Below, one piece after another: positions 1 through 6,371 of a DNA stretch of 9,723 nucleotides; positions within the stretch are counted from its first letter, which is position 1, and the number at the start of each line of letters is the position of its first letter. The position numbers and the translations under genes were made by a program. A model generated the notes under the pieces. That model had not been told where the DNA came from, did no database searches, and was given only the letters and a program-made list of their open reading frames with translations. Source of the stretch: Christensenella sp. UBA5394 (GTDB lineage Bacteria; Bacillota; Clostridia; Christensenellales; CAG-138); assembly GCA_002409725.1 (NCBI GenBank), contig DHOI01000085.1:1-9723 (forward strand), written 5' to 3'.

Positions 1-17
1 AGCCCCGTTATGACCAC
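1..17 (-). CDS. Start of a minus-strand gene leaving the window (partial)
   Basis: Only five codons are visible, beginning with GTG at 17-15 and reading Met-Val-Ile-Thr-Gly. The call rests on signals rather than protein content. A GGAGGG Shine-Dalgarno site (plus positions 26-31) sits 8 bases before the GTG, and a promoter with a perfect TATAAT lies about 50 bases further upstream. The product cannot be identified from five residues. The start could be wrong if the real frame begins outside the window. Confidence 0.35.
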
Positions 18-73
18 TTCGATATCCCTCCGCGGGCGTGCCGAGCGCGGCGCTGGCGATTCACGCAACGGGT

Positions 74-102
74 ATTATACCCCATGCGAGCGAAAAATGC
101 AA
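74..102 (-). promoter_or_regulatory. Sigma-A-type promoter of the left-edge gene, overlapped by a palindrome
   Basis: On the minus strand a perfect TATAAT (plus 74-79) lies 17 bases from TTGCAT (plus 97-102), which keeps only the TTG of the -35 consensus. Transcription would start near 67 and leave a leader of about 50 bases before the GTG at 17. The -10 box lies inside a 13-base palindrome, GGGTAT-T-ATACCC on the plus strand (70-82), which could be an operator. Confidence 0.5.
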
Positions 103-124
103 CGCCGGATTGGGCTGAGAGGGT

Positions 125-286
125 TTACCGGTAGATCATAAACGCCACCAGCAGGGTGTATCCTAAAAAGAAAGCAGCGGAAAGGAAAGCGGGCGCGCTG
201 TAACCCCGAAGATGCTCGCTCTTGCGGCAGAGGATTGCCGCGATCAGCAGGATTACGCCGCAGACGGCGGATAACCAAATAGGCAT
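125..286 (-). CDS. 53-residue two-helix membrane peptide
   Basis: This small protein starts at the ATG at 286, chosen because AAAGGAGG stands just upstream with good spacing; the longer frame reaching 367 has no such site. It has two hydrophobic segments, about residues 3-20 and 30-51, joined by a short charged linker (RKSEHLRG). It is therefore probably a hairpin-like inner-membrane protein with both ends on the same side. The family is not recognised and no function can be given. It has its own promoter (339-367) and no obvious terminator after its stop, so its transcript may read into the gene at the left edge. The coding call is supported by the RBS, the promoter and the membrane-like composition. 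Confidence 0.65.
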   Translation of the reverse strand: MPIWLSAVCGVILLIAAILCRKSEHLRGYSAPAFLSAAFFLGYTLLVAFMIYR

Positions 287-338
287 AGGGAATCCTCCTT
301 TACACGGTCGTTTCAATGCGCGTCTAGATACGTTTATT

Positions 339-367
339 ATTGTAACGGCTTTGCGTCCCTTGCGCAA
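339..367 (-). promoter_or_regulatory. Sigma-A-type promoter of the 53-residue membrane peptide
   Basis: On the minus strand TACAAT (plus 339-344) is separated by 17 bases from TTGCGC (plus 362-367). The -10 matches the consensus at five of six positions and the -35 at its TTG. Predicted transcription starts near 332, about 45 bases before the ATG at 286. Confidence 0.45.
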
Positions 368-446
368 GCGTGGAAGCGCGGTGGCCCTGCACGGGGATAG
401 AAAATCGGCTGCCGCGCATTTTAAGCGTGTGCACGCGGGGAATGTA

Positions 447-455
447 TGTTACACT
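447..455 (+). promoter_or_regulatory. Weak extended -10 candidate upstream of the exonuclease gene
   Basis: TGTTACACT has the TGnTAnnnT form of an extended -10 element, but there is no recognisable -35. It is the best plus-strand promoter candidate in the roughly 210-base gap before the exonuclease. It would give a leader over 100 bases long containing the GC-rich hairpin at 478-498. Nothing else is recognisable in 368-581; open frames there look like chance. Confidence 0.2.
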
Positions 456-581
456 AAATTTGCAGGCCTTCCACTTGCCCGCCGTGATTACTGGCGGGAA
501 AAGGGGGGCAGAAACGGGGGAGACCGCCAGGCCGCGCGAGAAAAGGATGGATATTTGGCGCGGATATGGTAAACTAGGAGC

Positions 582-1544
582 ATGCATCATATCGTATTCG
601 ACATGGAATGGAATCAGGCGGTCATCAAGGAGAAGATCATCCAGACGCCCGTCTTTTTGCACGGGGAGATCGTACAGATCGGCGCGATCAAGCTGGATGC
701 GGATTTTTGCCCGGTGGGCGAGTTGAAGCTAGATGTGCGGCCCGCCTATTATACCCGCATGAACAGCCGGGTGCGGCGGCTTACGGGCATCAGCAACCAG
801 ATGCTCAAGCAGGGCCTACCCTTTTTGATGGCGCTGGCGGAATTCAAGGCCTGGTGCGGCGCGCAGGGGCTCTTTGATTTTATCACCTGGGGAACGGACG
901 ACATGCCCATTCTGCGGGAAAACCTGCTGCTTTATGAGCAGGAGCTGGATTGGCTGCCCCCTTGCTATGATTTGCAGCGCATCTACGATGCGCAGGTGGG
1001 GCAGGAGAACCGGCAATGGTCGCTAGCAACGGCGCTTGAAAAGCTGGAGCTTTCGGCCTTTGGCCAAGCGCACGATGCGTTGGATGACGCCCGCAACACC
1101 GCCCAGGTCTGCGGGGCGCTGGATATGGGCCGGGGCATCGCGGAATATGCGGAGCCGGTGCGGCGGCCAAAGCGCCAGAAACGGGAGCAGCAGCAGGTCT
1201 ACCAGGGCTATGCGGAACGCGGCGCGGTCTTTGAGGATAGCAAAGCCCGTCGCTTCTATTGCCCGGCCTGCGGCAGGCGGCTACGCTGCGGCAATTGGAC
1301 GGCCCGGGGCGGCGGCCGCTTTGTGACCGCTGCGACCTGCACCCAGCATGGCGAGTTCTTTGCCAAGCTGCGCATCAAGCAAGCGCCGGACGGCACCTTT
1401 ACCCTGGTTCGCACTCTTAGGGCCATGGATGATGATGGCCGCGCCCAGCTCGAAGCGCCCGCCACGCAGCGCCGCCGTAGGCGACGGGGGCGAGGCAAGG
1501 GCGGCGCGCCCGCCGCGGAGGCGCAGACGGCGCAAGCTGAATAG
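582..1544 (+). CDS. DEDDh-family 3'-5' exonuclease with C-terminal Cys/His domain
   Basis: The first 180 residues form an RNase T/DnaQ-like exonuclease fold that removes nucleotides from 3' ends of RNA or DNA with two metal ions. The acidic residues are visible: D7 and E9 in FDMEW, D107 in the W-G-x-x-D motif, and H164...D169 in HDALDD, the H-x4-D spacing of the DEDDh subgroup. KapD-like and ERI-1-like proteins are the nearest relatives by motif. A second domain (about 220-285) carries C227-x2-C230, C236, and C253-x2-H256, a likely zinc site. The tail (about 294-305) is nearly all arginine and could bind nucleic acid. The start is fixed because a stop lies directly upstream (570-572) and D7 is lost with the next ATG. 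The AGGAG before it is only one base from the ATG, unusually close. Exonuclease function is confident; the substrate is unknown. Confidence 0.9.
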   Translation: MHHIVFDMEWNQAVIKEKIIQTPVFLHGEIVQIGAIKLDADFCPVGELKLDVRPAYYTRMNSRVRRLTGISNQMLKQGLPFLMALAEFKAWCGAQGLFDFITWGTDDMPILRENLLLYEQELDWLPPCYDLQRIYDAQVGQENRQWSLATALEKLELSAFGQAHDALDDARNTAQVCGALDMGRGIAEYAEPVRRPKRQKREQQQVYQGYAERGAVFEDSKARRFYCPACGRRLRCGNWTARGGGRFVTAATCTQHGEFFAKLRIKQAPDGTFTLVRTLRAMDDDGRAQLEAPATQRRRRRRGRGKGGAPAAEAQTAQAE

Positions 1545-1557
1545 AAACCATCGCAAG

Positions 1558-1587
1558 AAAAGCCGGGAGAAATTCTCCCGGCTTTTT
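1558..1587. terminator. Bidirectional intrinsic terminator between convergent genes
   Basis: A perfect 13-base-pair stem (1558-1570 with 1574-1586) encloses a three-base loop and has a GC-rich core, GCCGGGAG/CTCCCGGC. It is flanked by AAAA on the left and TTTTT on the right, so it works in both directions. It lies between the stops of the exonuclease (1544) and the convergent YcxB-like gene (1604). Confidence 0.9.
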
Positions 1588-1603
1588 GCGCCTTATGGGC
1601 TGC

Positions 1604-2107
1604 TTACCATTTGATTCTGGTGGGCTTTTCCTTGAGAAAGGCGATTAGCTCCGCCCGCTGCGCCGCATCCAGGCCGGCCTTGAAGACGACCGCAAACTGC
1701 CGGGCCGCCGTGAAGAGGGCGTATACGCTTTTGGTCTCCACAAATCTTGTCAGCACTTCGTATCTTATAGCGGTGTTTGCACCGCTTGCATAGTTGCGCA
1801 CGCGAACGGAATCCGGTTCAAACGAAGTGGTGTAGGAAACCGCCGGCGTACCCTCGGTTTCCTCCCACCTTTGCAGCATGAGCTTGACGGCCTTGTTCAG
1901 CCTGATTTCATAGAGGATGATCAAAAAAAGGATGCCGCAAAGGGAAAAGGCCATTCCGCCATAGGAGCGCATGAAAAGCTGCAAAAGGGCGATGAGCAGC
2001 AGCAAAGCGAGGCATATCCAAAGGAAAGTCCTGCGCTTGGGCGGCAGCAAATGCCGCTTAAGTTCCACCAAAATTGTTTGCTCCATGCGTCCGCTGGTTT
2101 CGAACAT
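1604..2107 (-). CDS. YcxB-like membrane protein
   Basis: A 167-residue protein with two closely spaced membrane helices (about 27-46 and 50-66). A soluble C-terminal part resembles the YcxB-like domain found in many Firmicutes membrane proteins of unknown function; the stretch from the Y-x-x-L-T-R-F-x-E-T segment to the end is the recognisable part. The start is the ATG at 2107, with AGGAGG ten bases upstream on the minus strand. An earlier start at 2158 would overlap the previous gene and lacks an RBS; the ATG at 2086 also lacks one. It is the last gene of the minus-strand operon, 34 bases after the acetyltransferase stop, and ends at the bidirectional terminator. The family assignment is from sequence pattern only and the function is unknown. 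Confidence 0.75.
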   Translation of the reverse strand: MFETSGRMEQTILVELKRHLLPPKRRTFLWICLALLLLIALLQLFMRSYGGMAFSLCGILFLIILYEIRLNKAVKLMLQRWEETEGTPAVSYTTSFEPDSVRVRNYASGANTAIRYEVLTRFVETKSVYALFTAARQFAVVFKAGLDAAQRAELIAFLKEKPTRIKW

Positions 2108-2141
2108 TTTGCCTGAGCCTCCTGTGTAAAGATAAGTAACC

Positions 2142-2915
2142 TTATTTCTTGTGCGCACCGCCGTCTTTCAGGTTTTGGGCAAGGGTCAAAAACTTTTTTT
2201 CGGATAATATCTCGTTGGTTATATATTCCCCGTTATAGAAGAGGGCGTAGTTCGTCCACACGGCCGGAGCGTTTTGCGCCTCTTCCAGGCTGCCGATACG
2301 GATGCTTTGGAACGGCAGGCTGGCTTGCGCTGCCGTTTGTTCGATCAGCGGCACATACTTGGTCGTGAAGGGACAGCCGGGTGTGTAATAGAGTGCGAAG
2401 CCGCTTTGCTCCACGCGGGGCACCTTGGCCTTCTCCTTGAATCTCGGGATGGGGGCATTTTCGGCAAAGGGCAGATATAGCAGCGTAAAGTACGGTTCCG
2501 CTGCATCCGCCTGCAAAAAGCCCTTATAGGCGAGATATGCCGGGTCTGAAAGGAAGGGCATTTTCTTGGGTGAGGAAATTACGCATAGGCCGCTTTTGCC
2601 CTTCGCTTGGCTATCGCGGATGCAGCCTTCCAGCAGCGCGTTCGCATGACCGTGCCCTTTGTGCTGCCCGGAAACCCAGAAGCAGTTGATGTGCATATAG
2701 CCCGCCGCCTCGACGGGAACCCAGGCATATTCCGCCGGGACATACTCGATGAAGCACTTTCCGCGCACATCGCCCTTGAGAAAGACCAGGCCTTCTCCTA
2801 GACGATCAGCCAGCCAGGCCTTTTTTGAGGCCACCTGCGGATCCTTGTTGTTGGAAATGGCGCAGCAGATATGCTCCCTTTCGAGGTTTTCCTGCGTCAG
2901 TTGGATAAGTTCCAA
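2142..2915 (-). CDS. GNAT acetyltransferase with C-terminal YoaP-like domain
   Basis: A 257-residue two-domain protein. The N-terminal GNAT fold would transfer an acetyl group from acetyl-CoA; the cofactor loop is visible as QHKGHG (residues 84-89) after the strand INCFWVS. The C-terminal part (about residue 172 on) resembles the YoaP-like domain of Bacillus subtilis YoaP, with a thioredoxin-like start YYTPGCPFT and one cysteine (C181). The start is TTG at 2915: AGGAGG stands seven bases upstream, and the resulting N-terminus MELIQLTQENLEREHICCAI begins where this family normally begins. The ATGs at 2948 and 2936 lie before or inside this RBS and are unlikely. It lies 60 bases downstream of the second flavodoxin. 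The acetyl acceptor is not known. Confidence 0.85.
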   Translation of the reverse strand: MELIQLTQENLEREHICCAISNNKDPQVASKKAWLADRLGEGLVFLKGDVRGKCFIEYVPAEYAWVPVEAAGYMHINCFWVSGQHKGHGHANALLEGCIRDSQAKGKSGLCVISSPKKMPFLSDPAYLAYKGFLQADAAEPYFTLLYLPFAENAPIPRFKEKAKVPRVEQSGFALYYTPGCPFTTKYVPLIEQTAAQASLPFQSIRIGSLEEAQNAPAVWTNYALFYNGEYITNEILSEKKFLTLAQNLKDGGAHKK

Positions 2916-2975
2916 GAAAGATCCTCCTGTTTGCATAATAATCCTCATCTAAACAGATCGTCAAAGGCCTGCTTT

Positions 2976-3635
2976 TTACCGAAGCGCATACGGCCGATCG
3001 TCCAGCTTTTTCTTGCAGCCGAGGGATTTGGCGATGCGGCCCATGAAGAACTTTTGCATGGGCCTGCCGATCAGCTCGAATTTGCGCAGCGTGGAGGCGG
3101 GCAGGTATTCCCGCCCGGCAAAGGCGGCTGCTTCCGCATCGTCAAAGCGTCCGGCCTTGGCAAAGCTGCGGCCCATCTCTTCAAAGGGCAGCACCATTTT
3201 CGAGCCGAGCTTCTCGCCCATAAGGTTCACGCCGAACATATCGCCCTTGATCAGCGCCCCGGCATATTCGCAGTTGAAATAGGGGGGCAGCGTTTGCACA
3301 AAGGATTCGCAACAGCGTAGTTGGGAAGCTTCGGGGAACCCGCCCTGGATGAGAAAGGCAATCTTCGTGCCGGGCTGCGCCTTGGGCGGCAGTCCTTCTA
3401 AAAACTCCAACATGATCCCGGGGATGTTCTCTACATAGAGCGGCAGGGCAAAGAGAATCAGCTCATTGTTTGCGAAAGCCTCCCGCGCGCTCTGCCATTG
3501 CCGCCGGTCAGAAAGATACCAGACTTCGGCCGTGTTCCCGCCTTCTTCAAAGCCCTTGCGGAAGGCGGCGATGATTTTAGCCGTGTTGCTTTTTGGCATG
3601 GGGCGCGCCGCGCCACTGATGATTACGAGATGCAT
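2976..3635 (-). CDS. NAD(P)H-dependent FMN reductase-like flavodoxin
   Basis: A 219-residue flavodoxin-fold protein. The N-terminus MHLVIISGAARP followed by a Lys-Ser-Asn-Thr loop is the flavin-phosphate-binding segment. ILFALPLYVENIPG matches the loop that contacts the isoalloxazine ring in this superfamily, and a QGGFPE segment follows. The C-terminal third is rich in basic and aromatic residues. It probably transfers electrons from NAD(P)H through FMN; the substrate is unknown. The start is the ATG at 3635, with AAGGAGG seven bases upstream inside the end of the preceding gene. The two genes overlap by 13 bases, so translation is likely coupled. The open frame continues upstream to 3764, but that part overlaps the neighbour and does not look like flavodoxin. 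Confidence 0.85.
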   Translation of the reverse strand: MHLVIISGAARPMPKSNTAKIIAAFRKGFEEGGNTAEVWYLSDRRQWQSAREAFANNELILFALPLYVENIPGIMLEFLEGLPPKAQPGTKIAFLIQGGFPEASQLRCCESFVQTLPPYFNCEYAGALIKGDMFGVNLMGEKLGSKMVLPFEEMGRSFAKAGRFDDAEAAAFAGREYLPASTLRKFELIGRPMQKFFMGRIAKSLGCKKKLDDRPYALR

Positions 3636-4135
3636 GCAAGGACCTCCTTCACGCTTTCGATGGGGTATGCGCCCAGGCTCTGGCCGCCCATATTGATGGC
3701 CACCCGGCCCAGCCAGCGGTCGAGATAGGGCTTGTCCGCAGAACCGGCATACAAAAGACCGCATTTGAAATCCTTCTCATAGCGCATCACGTGGCGCATC
3801 TGGCCATCCACGATATAGGTGAGCATAGTAACCAGGGGCAGGATACGGTCGATCACGTTTTTCATGCGGTGATCCACAAAGCCCAGCGCCGTGCCCGCGA
3901 TATATACCACCGCGTCGTATTGGAGGTAGTCCTTTAATATATCTTCGTAATCATCCTTGATGGCGCAGAGGCCTGGCGTCACCAGCCAGCAGGCGTTGCA
4001 GCCCACGCAGGGCGAGATGCGTAGGCCCTCCGTGTTTATCACCTTGTAATCCTGCACGGCGGCTGTCAGCTCTTCAATGGCCGCCCGGGCTGCCTCGTCC
4101 GCTGCCGACAGGGTGTTGACGATTAGCAGGGTCAT
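3623..4135 (-). CDS. Iron-sulfur-flavoprotein-like flavodoxin
   Basis: A 170-residue flavodoxin-fold protein and the first gene of the minus-strand operon. It opens with MTLLIVNTLS and carries a cysteine cluster C43-x2-C46-x2-C49-x7-C57 followed by IKDD. In archaeal and clostridial iron-sulfur flavoproteins (Isf), a compact CX2CX2CX4-7C motif holds a [4Fe-4S] cluster that passes electrons to FMN, and this spacing fits that rule. Many simpler FMN reductases also share a C-x-G-C-x-x-C-W pattern without a proven cluster, so cluster binding is inferred. It is slightly shorter than typical Isf proteins. The start is the ATG at 4135, with GGAGAGG just upstream. An extended -10 promoter lies about 50 bases upstream. 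The overlap with the next flavodoxin suggests the two act together. Confidence 0.85.
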   Translation of the reverse strand: MTLLIVNTLSAADEAARAAIEELTAAVQDYKVINTEGLRISPCVGCNACWLVTPGLCAIKDDYEDILKDYLQYDAVVYIAGTALGFVDHRMKNVIDRILPLVTMLTYIVDGQMRHVMRYEKDFKCGLLYAGSADKPYLDRWLGRVAINMGGQSLGAYPIESVKEVLACIS

Positions 4136-4186
4136 ATGATCCTCTCCTTCGTAAATATATGATTCGATCCAGTTTATCTAGTAAAT

Positions 4187-4195
4187 ATTATATCA
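4187..4195 (-). promoter_or_regulatory. Extended -10 promoter of the flavodoxin operon
   Basis: The minus strand reads TGATATAAT, a perfect TATAAT with the upstream TGn of an extended -10 element. No good -35 is seen 17 bases further up, as is usual for extended -10 promoters. Transcription should start near 4180, giving a leader of about 45 bases. The leader is AT-rich and holds two copies of GTAAATAT (plus 4151-4158 and 4181-4188) exactly 30 bases apart. Confidence 0.65.
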
Positions 4196-4221
4196 TGGCT
4201 GATACAGATAAGGGGATATCA

Positions 4222-4707
4222 TTACGGCCTATATTTTTCCACCAATCCCCGCGCCCATTCCTCAGTTGGGGATTCCACGATGGTAATCACCTCCGGCGCG
4301 CCCTCGTATTGCGGGAAGAGGAAGATGGTGGGGCCGCTGCGGATGCGGCCGGGCTGGAGTTGCACGTAGAAAAGGGCGTAGGGGATATACCCCTCGCAAT
4401 AGACCAGCAGGGTGCATTCGCCATAGGGCTGGCACAGAAGCCGGTTTTGCGCCCGGTGCCTCTCGATAGGCAGGCCGAAGACCTGTGCCCGGCCCGCTTG
4501 ATCCGTTACGGCTTGCTTGCCGCTATCCGGAAAGACCAGCACCGCGTCCGCCAGAGGCTCCATGGTGTAGGCGTCTACCACGGCGGCGTCTATGTGCCCG
4601 TATTCCCGGCCCGCAAAGGCCGCATAGAGCATCAGCCCCAGCAAAGTAAGGCCCATAGCTATCAGCAGGGCAGGGAGCGGGTGGAGCTTGTGCTGATCCA
4701 AATGCAT
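4222..4707 (-). CDS. Membrane-anchored protein with predicted carboxypeptidase-regulatory-like beta-sandwich
   Basis: A 161-residue protein with one N-terminal membrane helix (about 11-32) and an outside domain. The segment A-A-V-V-D-A-x-T-x-E-P-L-A-D-A-x-V followed by V-T-D-Q-A-G-R-A-x-V is typical of carboxypeptidase-regulatory-like and related transthyretin/Ig-type domains, which are often found in cell-surface proteins. The C-terminus (ESPTEEWARGLVEKYRP) is charged and amphipathic. The start is the ATG at 4707, because a GAGGT site lies five bases upstream and the helix then begins near the N-terminus. ATGs at 4749 and 4734 have no RBS. No clear promoter was found. It is divergent from pgi with 131 bases between. 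No terminator separates it from the flavodoxin operon 86 bases downstream. The domain call is by pattern; the role is unknown. Confidence 0.7.
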   Translation of the reverse strand: MHLDQHKLHPLPALLIAMGLTLLGLMLYAAFAGREYGHIDAAVVDAYTMEPLADAVLVFPDSGKQAVTDQAGRAQVFGLPIERHRAQNRLLCQPYGECTLLVYCEGYIPYALFYVQLQPGRIRSGPTIFLFPQYEGAPEVITIVESPTEEWARGLVEKYRP

Positions 4708-4781
4708 AGGCGACCTCGATTTGGCAGGATTCATGACGATAGGATTCATACAATAAACTATGCCCACAGGGGCGGGATATG

Positions 4782-4790
4782 TGATATACT
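4782..4790 (+). promoter_or_regulatory. Extended -10 promoter candidate for pgi
   Basis: TGATATACT is a TGn plus TATACT element, five of six to the -10 consensus and nearly the same as the promoter of the flavodoxin operon. Transcription would begin near 4797, leaving about 42 bases to the ATG at 4839 and including the GGGAGG at 4819-4824. No convincing -35 is present. Confidence 0.45.
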
Positions 4791-4838
4791 TACCTGGTAT
4801 GCTCAATAAACTTGACACGGGAGGAACCTTCATAAATT

Positions 4839-6266
4839 ATGCAACGGTATGAAGATCGGCAATGGCGTGACGCCATGCGCATCCGCGTGGATTATAACAA
4901 TATGCTCCGGCCCTATGTGGGCGAGATGGGCCTTGACGCGGCGGAGCTTACGGCCCGTGTCGGCCAATACGCGGCCGCCGCTGCAGCCATGGAAGCGAAA
5001 CGCGACAGCGGCATGAAATGGCGCAACCTCCCGTACAACCAGGGCCAGGTGGTACAGAAATTACTCGAGGCCGCAGGCTATGTGCGCGAGAATTTCGACA
5101 CCTTTGTGGTGCTGGGCATCGGCGGCAGCGCTCTGGGCCCCATCGCCGTGCAGCAGGCCCTTTCCCACCTGCGCTATAACGACCTGCCCAAAGAGCGTCG
5201 GGCAGGCCCCAAACTTTATGTGGAAGATAACGTGGATCCGGAGCGCATGGCCTCCTTTTTCGATGTGATCGACGTGAAGCGTACCTGCTTCAACGTGATC
5301 ACCAAATCCGGCAGCACCTCCGAAACCATGGCCCAGCTGTTGCTCTTTACGGAAGCCTTGCGCCGCGAGGTTGGGGAGGATTGGAGCCGGCATGTAATCG
5401 CCACCACGGATGAAAGCAAGGGCAACCTAATCAAGATCGCCAAAGAGAACGGCCTGCGCACCTTCTATGTGCCCGATGGCGTTGGCGGCCGCTTCAGCGA
5501 GCTTTGCCCCGTGGGCCTATTGGCCGCGGCCGTGTGCGGCATCGATATTAAGGAGCTTCTGGCCGGCGCGGCCTATATGGACGAGCTTTGCACAGAGCAG
5601 GATATCCACAAGAACCCGGCTTATATGCTGGCTGCGCTAGAGGTGCTGGCCATGGAAAAGGGCTGCAACATCGGCGTGCTTATGCCCTATGCGGACTCCC
5701 TTAGGTATATGGCCGATTGGTACGCCCAACTGTGGGCTGAATCTCTGGGGAAGAATAAAGACTTGCAGGGCAACCCTGTGCACACGGGCCAAACGCCCGT
5801 CAAGGCTCTGGGCGTTACGGATCAGCATTCACAGGTACAGCTCTATACCGAAGGCCCCTTCGATAAGGTGGTCACCTTCCTCTGTGTGGAAAAATACCGC
5901 GAGGAGGTTGCCATTCCCCACGTATTCGACGGCATCCCGGATGTATCCTTTTTAAGCGGCCATACCTTCAACGAGCTGATCTCCTCTGAGCAGCGGGCCA
6001 CGGAATACGCAGTGACCAAGAGCGGTCACATGAATAAAAGCATTCGTCTGCCCGAGGTCAACCCCTTTACCATCGGCCAGCTGCTGTACCTTTTCGAGGT
6101 GCAAACGGCCTTTGCCGGCGAGCTTCTGAATATCAACGCCTTTGACCAGCCCGGCGTAGAGGAGGGAAAAAACGCTACCTACGCCCTTTTGGGCAAGCCA
6201 GGCTATGAGGCGAAAAAGCGGGAACTGGACGCCGCGCCCGCCAAGGAAGCGCGCTATATCATTTAA
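4839..6266 (+). CDS. pgi: Glucose-6-phosphate isomerase
   Basis: Interconverts glucose 6-phosphate and fructose 6-phosphate in the cytosol, at the top of glycolysis and in gluconeogenesis. Family hallmarks are visible in order: GIGGSALG (93-100) and TKSGSTSET (155-163) for the sugar phosphate, VGGRFSELCPVG near 215, WAESLGK with E301, DQHSQVQL with H330, and the C-terminal signature FDQPGVEEGK ending at K444. E301, H330 and K444 are the likely acid/base residues by family analogy. Its 475 residues are close to bacterial forms of about 450. The start is uncertain: the ATG at 4839 has GGGAGG about 14 bases upstream, which is long spacing, while the ATG at 4875 gives the usual family N-terminus (MRIRVDYNNML) with only a weak RBS. 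A stop at 4833 excludes earlier starts. The gene is followed by a terminator-like hairpin. Confidence 0.97.
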   Translation: MQRYEDRQWRDAMRIRVDYNNMLRPYVGEMGLDAAELTARVGQYAAAAAAMEAKRDSGMKWRNLPYNQGQVVQKLLEAAGYVRENFDTFVVLGIGGSALGPIAVQQALSHLRYNDLPKERRAGPKLYVEDNVDPERMASFFDVIDVKRTCFNVITKSGSTSETMAQLLLFTEALRREVGEDWSRHVIATTDESKGNLIKIAKENGLRTFYVPDGVGGRFSELCPVGLLAAAVCGIDIKELLAGAAYMDELCTEQDIHKNPAYMLAALEVLAMEKGCNIGVLMPYADSLRYMADWYAQLWAESLGKNKDLQGNPVHTGQTPVKALGVTDQHSQVQLYTEGPFDKVVTFLCVEKYREEVAIPHVFDGIPDVSFLSGHTFNELISSEQRATEYAVTKSGHMNKSIRLPEVNPFTIGQLLYLFEVQTAFAGELLNINAFDQPGVEEGKNATYALLGKPGYEAKKRELDAAPAKEARYII

Positions 6267-6300
6267 GGGCGCGAAAAATGATGAATCTGTAAATTAAAAG

Positions 6301-6330
6301 GCAAAACGGCTGACAAGAGGGCCGTTTTGC
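6301..6330 (+). terminator. Terminator-like hairpin after pgi
   Basis: A perfect 10-base-pair stem (GCAAAACGGC at 6301-6310, GCCGTTTTGC at 6321-6330) has a 10-base loop. Its U-rich part (TTTT) lies inside the 3' arm and is followed by GCATTATC, so it is a less canonical terminator. On the minus strand the stem is followed by TTTTAATTT, so it may also stop transcription entering from the right. It lies 34 bases after the pgi stop. Confidence 0.6.
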
Positions 6331-6371
6331 ATTATCATGGCTTTATTACAGCCCGGGAGGTAGGTAGGCTC

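Noticed and set aside
222..572. Plus-strand frame of 116 codons near the left edge
   Set aside because: It runs across two minus-strand signals and the non-coding spacer, has no RBS and no protein-like pattern.
2916..2948. ATG starts for the acetyltransferase at 2948 and 2936
   Set aside because: They lie at or before the AGGAGG that serves the TTG at 2915, and the family N-terminus begins at the TTG.
3636..3764. Longer N-terminus for the second flavodoxin
   Set aside because: The extra residues overlap the upstream flavodoxin in another frame and precede the flavin-binding start; the ATG at 3635 has a strong RBS.
4159..4809. Open plus-strand frame of 216 codons
   Set aside because: It lies antisense to the membrane-anchored protein, has no RBS and no recognisable domain; the minus-strand product has a membrane helix and a domain-like pattern.
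6327..6371. TTG start for the lipoprotein at 6327
   Set aside because: It lies in the 3' arm of the hairpin after pgi and would put 15 residues before the signal peptide.
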